Position numbers and translations under genes: made by a program. Shown in pieces: positions 46,435 to 57,247 of a stretch of DNA of 64,000 nucleotides. The stretch is taken from the NCBI GenBank assembly GCA_022559985.1, contig JAFJTR010000012.1:310001-374000 (forward strand), in the 5' to 3' direction. How positions within the stretch are numbered: the stretch's first letter is position 1; every line of letters begins with the position of its first letter. The notes beneath the pieces are model-generated. The model worked only from the letters and a program-made list of their open reading frames with translations. It had not been told where the DNA came from and did not search any database. This DNA is from Parastagonospora avenae f. sp. tritici 18332-5 (Eukaryota > Ascomycota > Dothideomycetes > Pleosporales > Phaeosphaeriaceae).

Positions 46435-47985
46435 ATGGTCGAAAAGCGCCCACATCCCGACGGCCAGGGCCCCAATGGCGATGCTAAGCGCGTCAAGCCG
46501 GCGGATCCGCTCGCTGCAGCAAGAGCCAAAGCCGCTGAGATAGCAGCCCGATTTGCTACGAAGAAGACGGAGAGTCCTACCAACGGCGCGCCCAAAGTCG
46601 CAAGCCCGGCACCTGCATCATCGGCCGTGAGCGACTCTCAGGCGAGACTCGAAGCCATGAGGGCAAGGATGGCAGCCCTTAAAGGGGGATCCAACCTAGA
46701 AGTCAAGCCTGTCGCGCCTGATTCCACCACGCCCAAATTCCCGACCACCAAAGGAAATAGGGTGTCTGAGACCCCCAAGCCCGAACTCAAACCCAAGGCT
46801 GCAACTGGAAAGCAGAATCAACCGCAAGATGACGAAGAGATTGAGAATCCATACTATGACCCCAAGTCTGCAGGCCAGGTTCGAGGTCGCGTGCCAAGAA
46901 CTATCGTCTTTCATGAGCAAGGAAAGTACCTCGATCAAGCTTCAAAACTACGCGCGCAGAGCCGTCTCGAGCAGATCAAGAAGAAGCTTGCCCTGGAAGC
47001 ACGGCGTGCTGGACTGGACGAGAACAGCGAGCGCGGCTTCCTCGTACAGCAACCTCCAGACATCGAATGGTGGGATGAGGGAATCCTTAGCGACAAGACG
47101 TATGATTGCATTGACCAGCCCGAAAAGGTCAAGATCGACAGCGAGGACTCCATCATCACCATTTACGTACAGCATCCTCCTCTGCTGAAGGCGCCCCAGG
47201 ACCAGCGACTCGTCGAAATCAAGCCCATGTACCTTACCACCAAGGAGCAGCAGAAACTACGGAGAATGCGTCGTGCAGCCGATTTGAAAGAACATCAGGC
47301 CAAAATCCGTCTCGGTCTTGAGCCTCCTCCACCACCAAAGGTCAAGCGCGGAAACATGATGCGAGTCATGGGCGAACAGGCTATTGCAGATCCCACTGCT
47401 GTTGAACAACTTGTCGAAGCACAGATCAAGCAGCGACAGGATGACCACACCACCTCGAACCAAGAACGGAAGCTCACGAAAGAGCAACAACACGCCAAGC
47501 TTGCTCAGAACCAAGCGAAGGATGCGCAGAAAGGTCTCTACATGTGCGTTTTTAAGATCAACACTCTTGCATACGGCAAGCACCGGTACCAGATCGATCA
47601 AAATGCCAAGGAGTACTCTCTCACTGGAGTCACCATCTTCAATCCTGATCAGAATCTGGTTATCGTGGAAGGTGGTATCCACGGCATCTCTAAATACAAA
47701 AAGTTGATGCTTCAGCGCATCAAGTGGCAAGACAACGCGCCACCTACCGACATACAAGCCGAGAAGCAAGCGTCGGAACCAAAATGGATGCGGTCCATGG
47801 ACGACGTGGGCAACCTCAAGGACCACAGCTCCAACAAGTGCATTCTAGTCTTTGAGGGTGAGATAAAGAAAAACTCGTTCCGCAAGTGGGGATCGAAAAT
47901 GTGTGAGACCGCTGGAGAGGCGCGAGAGCTATTGGCGAGGAGCAAGCTCGACAGTCTGTGGGCGCTTGCGAAGAGCATGGAGTGA
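46435..47985 (+). CDS. PRP3: U4/U6 small nuclear ribonucleoprotein Prp3
   Basis: A spliceosomal protein that binds the U4/U6 duplex within the U4/U6.U5 tri-snRNP in the nucleus. It is intronless, with 516 residues. The N-terminal third is Ala/Lys-rich and low in complexity. The PRP3 core starts near residue 135 (EENPYYDP-like ENPYYDPKSAGQVRGR) and holds RTIVFHEQGKYLDQASKLRAQSRLEQIK and PPDIEWWDEGIL. VKRGNMMRVMGEQAIADPTAVE is highly characteristic. The C-terminal DUF1115/ferredoxin-like domain has LTGVTIFNPDQNLVIVEGGIHGISKYKKLMLQRIKW and ends FRKWGSKMCETAGEARELLARSKLDSLW. All core segments are intact and full length. Confidence 0.97.
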   Translation: MVEKRPHPDGQGPNGDAKRVKPADPLAAARAKAAEIAARFATKKTESPTNGAPKVASPAPASSAVSDSQARLEAMRARMAALKGGSNLEVKPVAPDSTTPKFPTTKGNRVSETPKPELKPKAATGKQNQPQDDEEIENPYYDPKSAGQVRGRVPRTIVFHEQGKYLDQASKLRAQSRLEQIKKKLALEARRAGLDENSERGFLVQQPPDIEWWDEGILSDKTYDCIDQPEKVKIDSEDSIITIYVQHPPLLKAPQDQRLVEIKPMYLTTKEQQKLRRMRRAADLKEHQAKIRLGLEPPPPPKVKRGNMMRVMGEQAIADPTAVEQLVEAQIKQRQDDHTTSNQERKLTKEQQHAKLAQNQAKDAQKGLYMCVFKINTLAYGKHRYQIDQNAKEYSLTGVTIFNPDQNLVIVEGGIHGISKYKKLMLQRIKWQDNAPPTDIQAEKQASEPKWMRSMDDVGNLKDHSSNKCILVFEGEIKKNSFRKWGSKMCETAGEARELLARSKLDSLWALAKSME

Positions 47986-49414
47986 AGGGATTTCAGGGAC
48001 ATTTGCTATTGCACTGATGCAATTATTGATCTTTTAGCAGGCTATTTTCGAGTTGGGATTACCTGCTAATACCCATACAGTCGCTGCCACGACGACCATA
48101 TGGACGACCTGGGCCTGGACTACTTCTACTTCGTCTTAAATGTAAGTTTACTCATACTCCATAGAATTTGGAATTCAAGATATTAATGCCAATTGTGTCA
48201 AGTGCGAAGGTGTAGGTTGTGAGGAATTGCATGCCCTGGAATTTTGTCGCGCGGACATGTAAGGTAAGATTTTGCGAAGTGCACCCTAACCGTCCCATCC
48301 ACCAACATACTGTAGGTTGTGACTTCCCTTTGGTCAGAGTTTCTTTACTGGTCAATTTCTTATGCATCTCTCGCCTGCGTGATGAAGTCAGCGATTCCAC
48401 CCTTCTGCCCATCAGTCGCATCTCAGACGGCAGAGCCCGAGACAAAACAAATACCCGGATCTAAACTTTGCATTGCGAAAGCCAGGGTTGATGACTTGCC
48501 GGCTATGTCTGACGCGAACAATGGACTTGAGAGCAGTTTAACTTTTGTTTCGCAAATCCGTACGCGATGAACTTGATGAACGAGCAAAGCGCCCGATACC
48601 ACAATCCTGATGTATTATACACGTGACATCTAGTCCCATCAAGTATAAATACATTACCTTTCTCATTGCTCCTCCTCTACATCATCTCTATTCGTGAGGT
48701 TCAAAAAGAGAATGGGAATCAGTGCATGACCTTTCTTTCTCTCTTGCGATCCTCTAGAAAACCTATACTCATAAACTTGTTATGAATCTTGCTTCCGAAT
48801 ACGAGACGACGATCGGGCCATGTGCGACCAAAATTCTCGATATTTTTTCGCCTTCTGAATTCGCTTTGCTTTCTCGCGAAACAAACCCACCATTCGTTTT
48901 GGGAATGGTGTGAGGTCGTTTGCGTCGAAGGCCTATAAATCCCCTCTTCTCAACGTGCACTTTCTCTTCCTCCAAAAACCTATTTGTGCGACAATCAAAA
49001 TATCTCCGGATCCTGACTATGTTCTCTCCGTTCTGCCGCCCCTTCTCTCCATTTGCCAAAGTCGCAACAAGGTAGCATATGATCTTGTTGGAAAAGCACC
49101 TACTACGCAAGTAAAATAGCTGGCAGCCTTCGCTTATTCCACACTCCACACACTATTCAAAACGCGATACACACATTTCATGTCCAACTTTCTCTGTCGC
49201 AACCGATAAGCAGACAACGGGTGTAAATGAACGCTGCCTGGTCTGCATACCGATGAGTGAAGTCAAAACGACACAATAGGGAACTATGGGAGTCGGTGGT
49301 TTCTAGAACCAAGCATGCCTTTCTGGTATGTGTGAGCGCGAGAGTCGAGGGTGGGAAGTAGTGATGAGCCCTTTCCGCGATATCTTAAACGGAAAATTAG
49401 CATGATTGCATCGA

Positions 49415-49430
49415 GTTCGAACGTTCGAAC
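49415..49430. repeat. 16-base perfect palindrome
   Basis: GTTCGAACGTTCGAAC equals its own reverse complement. It lies in the gene-poor region. It could be a dimer-binding site or chance; no flanking gene is evident. Confidence 0.5.
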
Positions 49431-51640
49431 CTGGGCAAAACGAAATGCGGCAGCTGCATGCTTGGGAATTGTTTCGAGATAAAAGCTGGAGGTAATGCTC
49501 TCTTGGCTTCGGGTCCTGGTCGTTGCACTTTCAAGATATGACCGACTTTGCTCGCCACACTCAAAAACGTTCGATCCGCAATTAATGCGCTCCGAGCTAG
49601 AAAGTACAGAGATGGGACTCTTATGTTTGGAACTGTGCGAAGGGTGTTTGTGCGACTCACAAAAAGACATCCTACGTTCGCATGAGTTCTGAGAGGTGTT
49701 GAACGCACATACATGTCATATCAACGATATGTTTGCCGACGTAGTGCGTTGGTCGGTTCATAAATCCTCTCTTTCAAGACTACTGCGATTCTTCAAGGCA
49801 CTCTGTCCAAAATGGTATTTCCAAAAACAAGTTTACGCCAACGTATGTCCAAGAAGACCGAGAGTCTGTTTAAAACAAGAAAGCCGCTTTTCAGGTCTTT
49901 CGCTGGATCCTAACTCAATATTTGCTGGCACAATCCCATGTTTTCTGAATTTCATCGATGATAAGCGATGAGGTCCCAAATGGACCAAGCACAAGTCAAT
50001 GTTGTGGAAGACCTGAGCGATCGCACGAAAGTTCAAACATGCAACATGCCTTCCTCATGTCCCTGACCCTTTGTGGCGTACGTCCACATGTTTGAGCGCA
50101 TCGAAGCGTCAGTTCAGACAGCGCTAGTGTGCTGTTGTGGGATATAAATGTCGCACTTCCTGCTCATGGAAGTGTGCATCACTCTTCTACAACAACGGCA
50201 GTTCAAAACCCTACCCGCAGCCAACTATGTTTGGATCAGCCTGTTTTTCTCAAAAATGTACGGGCAAGATCATGTTTGTTGCTGCACGAAAAGAGAGTCG
50301 CGGTCGTTCATGTGCTGAGGCTCTCCCGGATCACTAACTTCACACTTGCCGTTCCTATTACCTTCTTGCACCAGAAGTGCGCCTGGGCAATCGTTCAAGC
50401 CAAAAGACTCTTGACATGCGATTTCCGAGGGCTTTCTACCCTCAAAAGGATTTTCGTCTGTATCATGTCTGCTCTGCAAAATGTACTTTGCGAAGATTTA
50501 CTTCCATTCAAAAACGAAATCTGACTCATGGCTCAGTCATATGAGCCTGTCGAAAACACGAAGCGACATTCATATGACTGCATTTAGGCACTTTGCGGAA
50601 ACGCCAGTTGGGTTGGAGAAGTAGGAGCACAGCTGTTGGACTAATGAGCGACCGTTGCCGGGAGACGAGACATAAAATCTTCTCTCTTCTTCCTTGGCTC
50701 CTTCCTATGATCGCCTCCAAGATAATCCAGGTCTCTAAAACATTCCAGGAGATGTACTATGTTCTGTCTGCTCTTCTTCCCTTCACACCCCAAATGTGTC
50801 AAACAAAACCTCGAGTGCAATAAAACAACCACCCCTGGCCTTCTGTGCTCTTTTATCCGAGACGTGGCCTTGCTAGCATCATGAGGCCCTTCTGAAATGT
50901 TTCGCAGGATAAAAATTCAAGATCTCTACCTTCTTCCTGTGCTTGTCACTCGACGGCTCAGGAGCAAATCCAATATGCGTATGTCTAACTGAACCCAGCG
51001 GTTCTTCCGACCCCTAGATGGGCCGTTGAATTCTACCGGATTATAGCAGATAACAAGCCTTTGTTTCTCCACAACCCCTCATTTTCCAACACGGGACGGG
51101 ACGCCTTAGCGGCGCTACTGCTAGTGTACATTGTGGCTTCTAATGTGGCGTGTTTTCATGACACGGCTCTACGGTTTGTGAGGAAATCCGCTTTTCGTGA
51201 TCATGAACATATACGCGTGTGATTATTACATGTAATTGAGAACATTGGATAGTCCTTACTCTCAAAAATGAAGTTTGTATACGGCATGGCTAGAGAGTTC
51301 GCTTCTAGCACTAAGAATAGATAGTGGCACTTTGTACAACCAACCTCCCAGGTCATAACTGCGGCCACATTTATCGCGACGATCTCTCCTACCGTAGCTC
51401 CACCAACGGATCGTCGGCGACCAGCTGCAGGAAAGTCGGCCATCTTTCACCCGGCTCAATGTTCATTCCGCAAATCACAAAAGCCTGTCAACGGCATCAG
51501 GGCTCGAACGCAGATATGAGCCGTAAGGCGTCCAATATCCCCCGTCTCTCAGTACGGGAGCATGTAGACGTCGCCCGTATGAAGAAAGTGCATTCAAGCT
51601 ATTGGCGGCACAACTATCGAAGGAAACAGAATGCTACATG

Positions 51641-51647
51641 TATAAAG
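51641..51647 (+). promoter_or_regulatory. TATA box upstream of the small secreted protein
   Basis: TATAAAG lies 189 bases before the ATG at 51830, in the context CATGTATAAAGAGA. An A/C-rich leader follows, as is common in genes for fungal secreted proteins. Confidence 0.5.
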
Positions 51648-51829
51648 AGACAGGCTTTGTTCCCCTCAACAGAAGAAAGCATCATTACCACTTGCAAACA
51701 TCCAAATCAACCCACTCAAAAGCCATCTCGCCCCTCTCAGCTCCAAGTTACCAACAAACACGTAAGCGGACGCCCTCTGCTCTTTTCCACGTCCTATGCT
51801 TCAATACTTAACATCCATCACAGGCAAAC

Positions 51830-52015
51830 ATGCAGTTCACCACAGTCATCGTCGCTCTGTTCGCCGCCGTCACCATAGCCGCACCGGCTGCTGAGCCTGC
51901 CCCCGCTGCCCTCGCTGCGCCTGCTGCTGAGGCCCAGTCTTCGTTTTGCGACAAGTGCCAAAACGGAAAGAAGACCTGCTGCAGTCTGACCTCCTGCAGC
52001 ATCTACTCATGCTAG
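51830..52015 (+). CDS. Small secreted cysteine-rich protein (candidate effector or antimicrobial peptide)
   Basis: 61 residues, apparently intronless. The signal peptide is clear: MQFTTVIVALFAAVTIAAPA, with cleavage likely around the Ala/Pro-rich stretch. A short Ala/Pro linker (EPAPAALAAPAAEA) follows. The mature C-terminal domain of about 25 residues has six Cys in the pattern C-x2-C-x6-C-C-x4-C-x4-C, ending directly in Cys. The size, the spacing and the position in a gene-poor block beside decayed genes are typical of fungal effectors or defensin-like peptides, but I do not recognise the family. An unspliced single exon with a TATA box upstream supports a real gene. Confidence 0.65.
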   Translation: MQFTTVIVALFAAVTIAAPAAEPAPAALAAPAAEAQSSFCDKCQNGKKTCCSLTSCSIYSC

Positions 52016-53194
52016 ATGCGGAAAATGATGGACCGGAAAGGGCATGGGCAGCTTTTCGTGTATTTCGAAGCAGTGGAATGTGGTCGGACGAGAGAGAGTG
52101 AGAGTGGAGGTACGTCGAAGGAGCGAGGGCGGCCATTGAACGGGCAGATGCCTTACCATAGCAAAGACGTGCGCCCAGTTTTGACCACTGTCTCGAACGA
52201 CAGCTTCTAGATTTCGACCATCAATACAATTGCCGCTAAGCGCTATCTTCCTCTCATCTAAAGTGCCATATGATAGTGATCGTGTGTCGTTCGAAATTCT
52301 TGGGATCGAAGTCAAGGTAGTATCCGAGAAGCGGATTGTCCAAGCAAGTCCTTTCCTCGCCCCACACGTGTTTGAAGGCCCCAACTCTGCGATATGTAAA
52401 CATTCGCATATGTACTGACCCGAGTACCAAGCTGTAAGTATTTCCGACTTCGAGAGTCAACCCTAATGGGTTCCCCGGGTAAATCTTCGTGTTAGGCCTC
52501 CGACAAGCTAAGAGGAATAAGAAATACCCGTTCATGGGTCTCGACCCATTCTCGCGATAACCATCATCAAACCACTCATACTTATGGCCAAGGCCGTCCA
52601 TGTACAAGGTCTTGATAAACCTTGCGCAATGTTTGCAAAGTGTCTTGGCACTGCGTCGCAGGTGGCTAGAAAGACGAAGCCAGCCCAGCACATCAGCTGG
52701 CCAAGTCTCATTGGCAGGGTTTTCACAACGTTCACACCGGATTTGCCTACCAAAGTGTACAGATCAACAGCTGAGTAGTCTATCCTGCGATACCCAGTCG
52801 CGCTGCATTACATGGCTTCGTTCGAGCTGAGCCGTTGCTAAATAATGCCGGGCGAGGTATTCATTCTTGAAGTCGACTCGCTCAGTTGCCAGTGCGAAAG
52901 ATGAATATTCGTGAGGGCGGCGCTTGACGAGTAAGCCCGGAGTCGGTTGTCCGCATTCAGCTGTCTTCTAACCCTAAGATCTATAATATCTACTTCTCCA
53001 TCATACCAGGTAGTGATTCTGTCTTACAAAGAATACCTTTGATTGCAATACCAAAGGCTTCTTCAAGCGATTCTGTTCTTCTGTAGCCTAATCTCGCAAC
53101 ACGGTCAACAACGGCAGCTAATCTACTAACCTGATGCTTCAGTAAACGTCGTACACAAGATTGTCGTAGCTGATCATCCAAACAGATTTGATCT
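52016..53194. other. Intergenic, upstream of the first P450 remnant
   Basis: No supported gene. The last part may hold decayed 5' exons of the P450 pseudogene, but nothing is readable before about 53195. Confidence 0.45.
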
Positions 53195-54461
53195 CCAGAT
53201 GAGGTTGTTTTCACGACAGCAGATGCTTAGAAAGACGTTTATGGGTACAGGGTATGCGGAGTCGTATCTCCTATAAATGTTTGCGTTGGTACAGGTCTTG
53301 CAAAAGGCAAAGAGCATGCTCGTCAATGACGGGCACTGGCTCCCAGTCTATCGAAAAGCGCATTGAAGGAACAGGAAGCGATCCTGCAAGTCCATATCAA
53401 CAAGCTTGTTGCCGCGATCCGCACCATGATACTCGCCAAGCAAGAGCCCATAAACATGGAAGACTGGTGTAAGTGTAATTAAAACAAGCAGCACATAGAA
53501 GATAGCTAATCACAGGTATATAGACTCTTACATCACATTTGACGTTGTCGGCGATCTCTGCTTTGCTGAACCGTTTGGTTGTTTGACTCAAGGTGCGGCA
53601 ACAGAGTGATCTACATCCGTCAACAATGTCCTTATATCAGCCACCTGGGACCAGGCCATTCGAAGAGCTGCAGGGGTGGATAGCTGGCTCAGAAATTTTC
53701 TGCTAAGGTTTGTCCCAAAGGAAGTTTCTCACTGGAGAATGACTCAAATGAAAATATCGCAAGAAAAGACATTAGCGCGTAAGTTGGTCCTGTGATATTC
53801 CTCCGCCACGCAATGCCTAATACGTTACATAGGTCTCGCCAACAAGGACTTGCCCCGCAAGGACACCATATACCACTTACTCCAGCAAGAACACGAGCAA
53901 AAGAAGCTAAAACCTACGAAGATCATCCTTAACATGGTTCTATTCGTCGCCGCTGGATCAGAAACGACATCAATACAACTTACTGCAATGACACATCTGC
54001 TTTGTGTGAACCCAGATGCATACAAAAGGATTGTCGAGGAGATACGAGGCAGCCTCAAGAAGGCTACGGATATCACCCTCGCCACCGTGATGGAATTAGT
54101 ATACTTGGAAGCTTTTGCTGCTGAAACCCTTCGACTCTACCCCCATGGTTCCACCGTAGGTCAGCGTGTTGTACCTCATGGAGGTGCTAAGATAGATGGT
54201 CGCTATGTTTCAGCTGGATGCACCGTGTCTGTCTCGCCTTGGGTGGCGGCCCGTTCGCCTCTAAACTTCATCGAACCCAATCAATTTCGTCCACAGCGCT
54301 GGCTCGGGGAAGGCGTATACTCTCAAGATAAGTTGCATGCTGCACTAGCCTTTGGATATGGACCAAAAAGCTGCCTGGGTCAGAATCTGGCTCAGTTCGA
54401 GGTCAGATTGATCATGTCACATCTATTGTTCAGCTTTGACATGAACTTTCCCAGGGGCTAG
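53195..54461 (+). pseudogene. Cytochrome P450 pseudogene, CYP65-like
   Basis: A heme monooxygenase of the kind found in secondary-metabolite pathways, missing its N-terminal membrane anchor. Readable segments in order: PDEVVFTTADA, then KDVYGYR (helix C region, near 53231-53251); KEHARQ and RALAPSLSKSALKEQEAIL; an intron (53469-53523); YITFDVVGDLCFAEPFGCL; an intron (53779-53832); then an intact end with the I-helix AAGSETTS, the K-helix ETLR, and the heme loop FGYGPKSCLGQNLA, stopping at TAG 54459-54461. In-frame stops sit at 53228 (TAG where the family has Trp), 53327 (TGA, in place of an Arg) and 53607 (TGA, probably Trp). All three fit G:C to A:T changes. The family level call is inferred from motif wording, not alignment. 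Confidence 0.8.
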
Positions 54462-55457
54462 GACATGTAGAAGACAATCGGAAGTGGCCTTGTACTTCAG
54501 AGGAAGTGAAATAAGGGTGTACCAGACTCTCCTGAAACCGAATCTTTGAGTAAATTTCAAGCAGAGAACTCATAAAGCCCTTCCCTGCCTGACGAAAGAT
54601 TTTGCATAAGGGAAAGCTTACGCTATCTTGGTCACAAGCAAAACCTACGGTGGACAATCTATCGTCCGCTGTAGTACTTCGGCAGTCACGCTTTCGTAGC
54701 CGCGATTTCAGCGCAGACATGGCAGGGATTCGTTGTAGGTTATCACATCGATAGTTAAGGGTTGTTTATTCTTGACTTCCAAGAAGAGATGACGAGAATA
54801 TGTGCACCTGTCGGCAGTTCTTGACATTGTGGTGTCCCTCAACGCTAGCGGTTTCTCGTCAAACGGGGTCTGCTACACGCTATTGTTCTTCCTAAATATT
54901 CAGTCCATGTTCCTTGAATTGATGTTTCTTTTTGACACATAAACGACGAGTTGTGAGAGTCATTAGTGTATCTAGCACGGATGTCATCTACAAGAATTCA
55001 ACAGTGATTTTGTTCGTTGCCATGTCATTTACACCCCGCCAGCCTCCATCTCGAAAGTTGCTCTTGTATATTTTCCTGCATCAACGCAAAACTAATGTCA
55101 ATCTCACACCATACCTTTCGTCTTAGTTTGGAGAAGAATCGGATCTTATGGCTATAGAATCGTCGATAATTACCGCACATTGGCCCGATGACTGAAAATT
55201 CACCGGGCACAAACTAGCTGAGCCCAGGCGAAATTGCCCAATTGCAACTGCGAGCCATGTTTCAGAAAGACCAAACAGTTTAATTTGTAGGCCGAGAGCT
55301 GAGAAAACAATACATCTGGGTTACATGACGTGTTCCCATCATTCATGGATCTCTGAACTTGATAATTTCTCCCACCACCCCAAGAAGACTCCGACGCCCA
55401 CTCGAAATTATAGAGGTCTACATATTTACTTTGAGTTTGGAAAGCAAAGCGCCAACC
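54462..55457. other. Spacer between the two P450 remnants
   Basis: About 1 kb without a supported gene; the promoter of the second P450 would lie here. Confidence 0.45.
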
Positions 55458-57247
55458 ATGCTGTCCGCCCTCGTCGATATCTGCAACAGCACGGTATTTA
55501 CTCTCACTTTTGCGAGTCTGTGTCTCTGGTACGTTTACGAATCTCTTCGCTCATGGTACCGGCTCCGCCACACCCCTACTCCATCTGTATTAGCCTCATT
55601 TTCATACTTGTGGCTCGGACACTATACTTTTAGTGGGAAGCAGTATTGGGTACATCGCGAGCTACACGCCGAACATGGCCCGTTTGTGCGGTTCGGACCA
55701 GATGAGGTCATGACGGACGATGTGAGCGTTGTCAAGCATATATGCTCAGCACGTAGCGCCTTTCAGCGGAGCTCATGGTGTCAGACCGGACGCTTCAACC
55801 CTTACCACGACAATCGCCTCTCAATCCTTGCGACACCCGCACACAGAGAGCTGAAAACAAAGCTTTTAACCGCTATTGATTCACGAGAAAATCCGGAAAT
55901 TGAGCAAGTGATAGATGAGCAGGTCAAAACACTAATTCGTGCGGTTCGTACACGATATGTCGAATTTCCATCTAAGGAAAAGCAGTCGCTGCTAGACTTG
56001 GGGCCCCATCTCATTGTTTTTCGTTATGGACGTTACAACGCGTCTTGTCTTTGGGCGAGAAATCGGAGATATGGAAGATGAAACCAGATCACTCCGGGTT
56101 TTTGCAACATGTGGCAGACCTCTGGCCCCAGATGTCGACCTCGGCTGATGTATCTTGGATCCGCAAGGTTATCTTCTCTCCGCTGTTCCTGAGACTTCTG
56201 GGACCAAAGGTGTCTGATAAGAGGGGCTTCGGTAAACTCATAGCATAATTTCCGGCTTTAGAAGCGTCGAGAGGAAAAGCGTAGTTGATTTATTCCGCTA
56301 GATTTGCTGAACGCCATGTCGAAGAGCGATTCATGACTGGGGATAAAGATAAAGTATAAGATATGTTGGTAAGTGTAGAAGGCCTTCGTAGCTGTGGATA
56401 TGGATTTCACTGACATTCGTTTCGCAGGCGTCAATGATGCGCAACGGCTTCAATCGCCAGGAGTGTGAAGCCCACACTTTGTTGCTGCTGCTAAGTTATC
56501 AGGAACTGAAAGCACCGCATGCGCTATCCGTGCAGTGCTTACATACATAATTACCACGCCCTCGGTATGCTCTCGGCTAAAAGAAGAGATCACTTCCGCA
56601 ATACGGGATGGTATTGTTTCCTCACCAATAACGTTTGCTCAAGCCAAGAGACTTTCATACCTTCAGGTAAGCATACAGATATCTTCTCATCCACTTGCTC
56701 TTTTAATTAATGCTTCTATTAACGTAGGCGGTGATATACGAAGGCATTCGGATGCGTATCCCTCTACTCGGCTTATGGCCTAAGTGGTCTGCATCTGATG
56801 AAACGCTTCTTGGAGTATTCATTCCCGCGGGTACATATTTATGCATGAACACATCTGCTTTGCTGCGTTCTCCCAAATTATTCGGTCATGACGCCGATAT
56901 CTACAATCCAGGGCGATTTATGTCTCTAGATCATGAGGCCCGTTTGGAGATGGAGCATCATGTAGAGTTCGCTTTTGGATCGGGGCAATGGATGTGTGCA
57001 GGACAGAATATGGCCTTTATGGAAATCAACAAGATCATCTTCGAGGTAAGCATAGAAGCAGAGCAAACAGTTCAATACCCCTCCGTCTCTTCTCGTTTAC
57101 TAATTCGGACGCGTCGGTTGTTCATAGTTATTACGAAACTTCGATATCGAGATGGCTAACTCCATGCTACCGCATAAGAGGGAGAGCTATGGCGTATTTC
57201 TTGAGTCAAGCATGTTTCTTAAAATTGCAGAGAATCTTAGTAGATAA
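55458..57247 (+). pseudogene. Cytochrome P450 pseudogene, CYP57/pisatin-demethylase-like
   Basis: The beginning is intact: MLSALVDICN, a hydrophobic anchor (STVFTLTFASLCLWYVY), then HGPFVRFGPDEVMTDD and the following helices. The frame then fails: at the GGGGCCCC run (56000-56007) the family sequence moves frame, and again near 56085-56100, where DVSWIRKVIFSPLFLRLLGPK is read elsewhere. TAA at 56246 closes that frame, and the I-helix region (56480-56510) is shifted and lacks a normal AGxxT. The C-terminal half is still recognisable: YIITTPSVCSRLKEEI, an intron, AVIYEGIRMRIPLLGLWPK (K-helix ExxR as EGIR), the heme loop FAFGSGQWMCAGQNMA, a further intron and LLRNFDIEM, ending at 57245-57247. 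Non-functional as it stands; substrate unknown. Confidence 0.82.

Larger units (their letters stand above)
47986..51829. other. 3.8 kb gene-poor accessory region
   Basis: No gene with a recognisable product is found. TATA-like stretches followed by pyrimidine-rich sequence recur at 48644, 48934, 49759 (CATAAATCC), 50143 and 50671 (CATAAAATC), but no protein follows them. They may be remnants of lost genes, non-coding transcripts or chance. ORFs here are short and lack domains. Confidence 0.45.

Noticed and set aside
49395..49435. tRNA B-box-like GTTCGAAC on either strand
   Set aside because: No A box or cloverleaf could be drawn around it; the palindrome explains the match.
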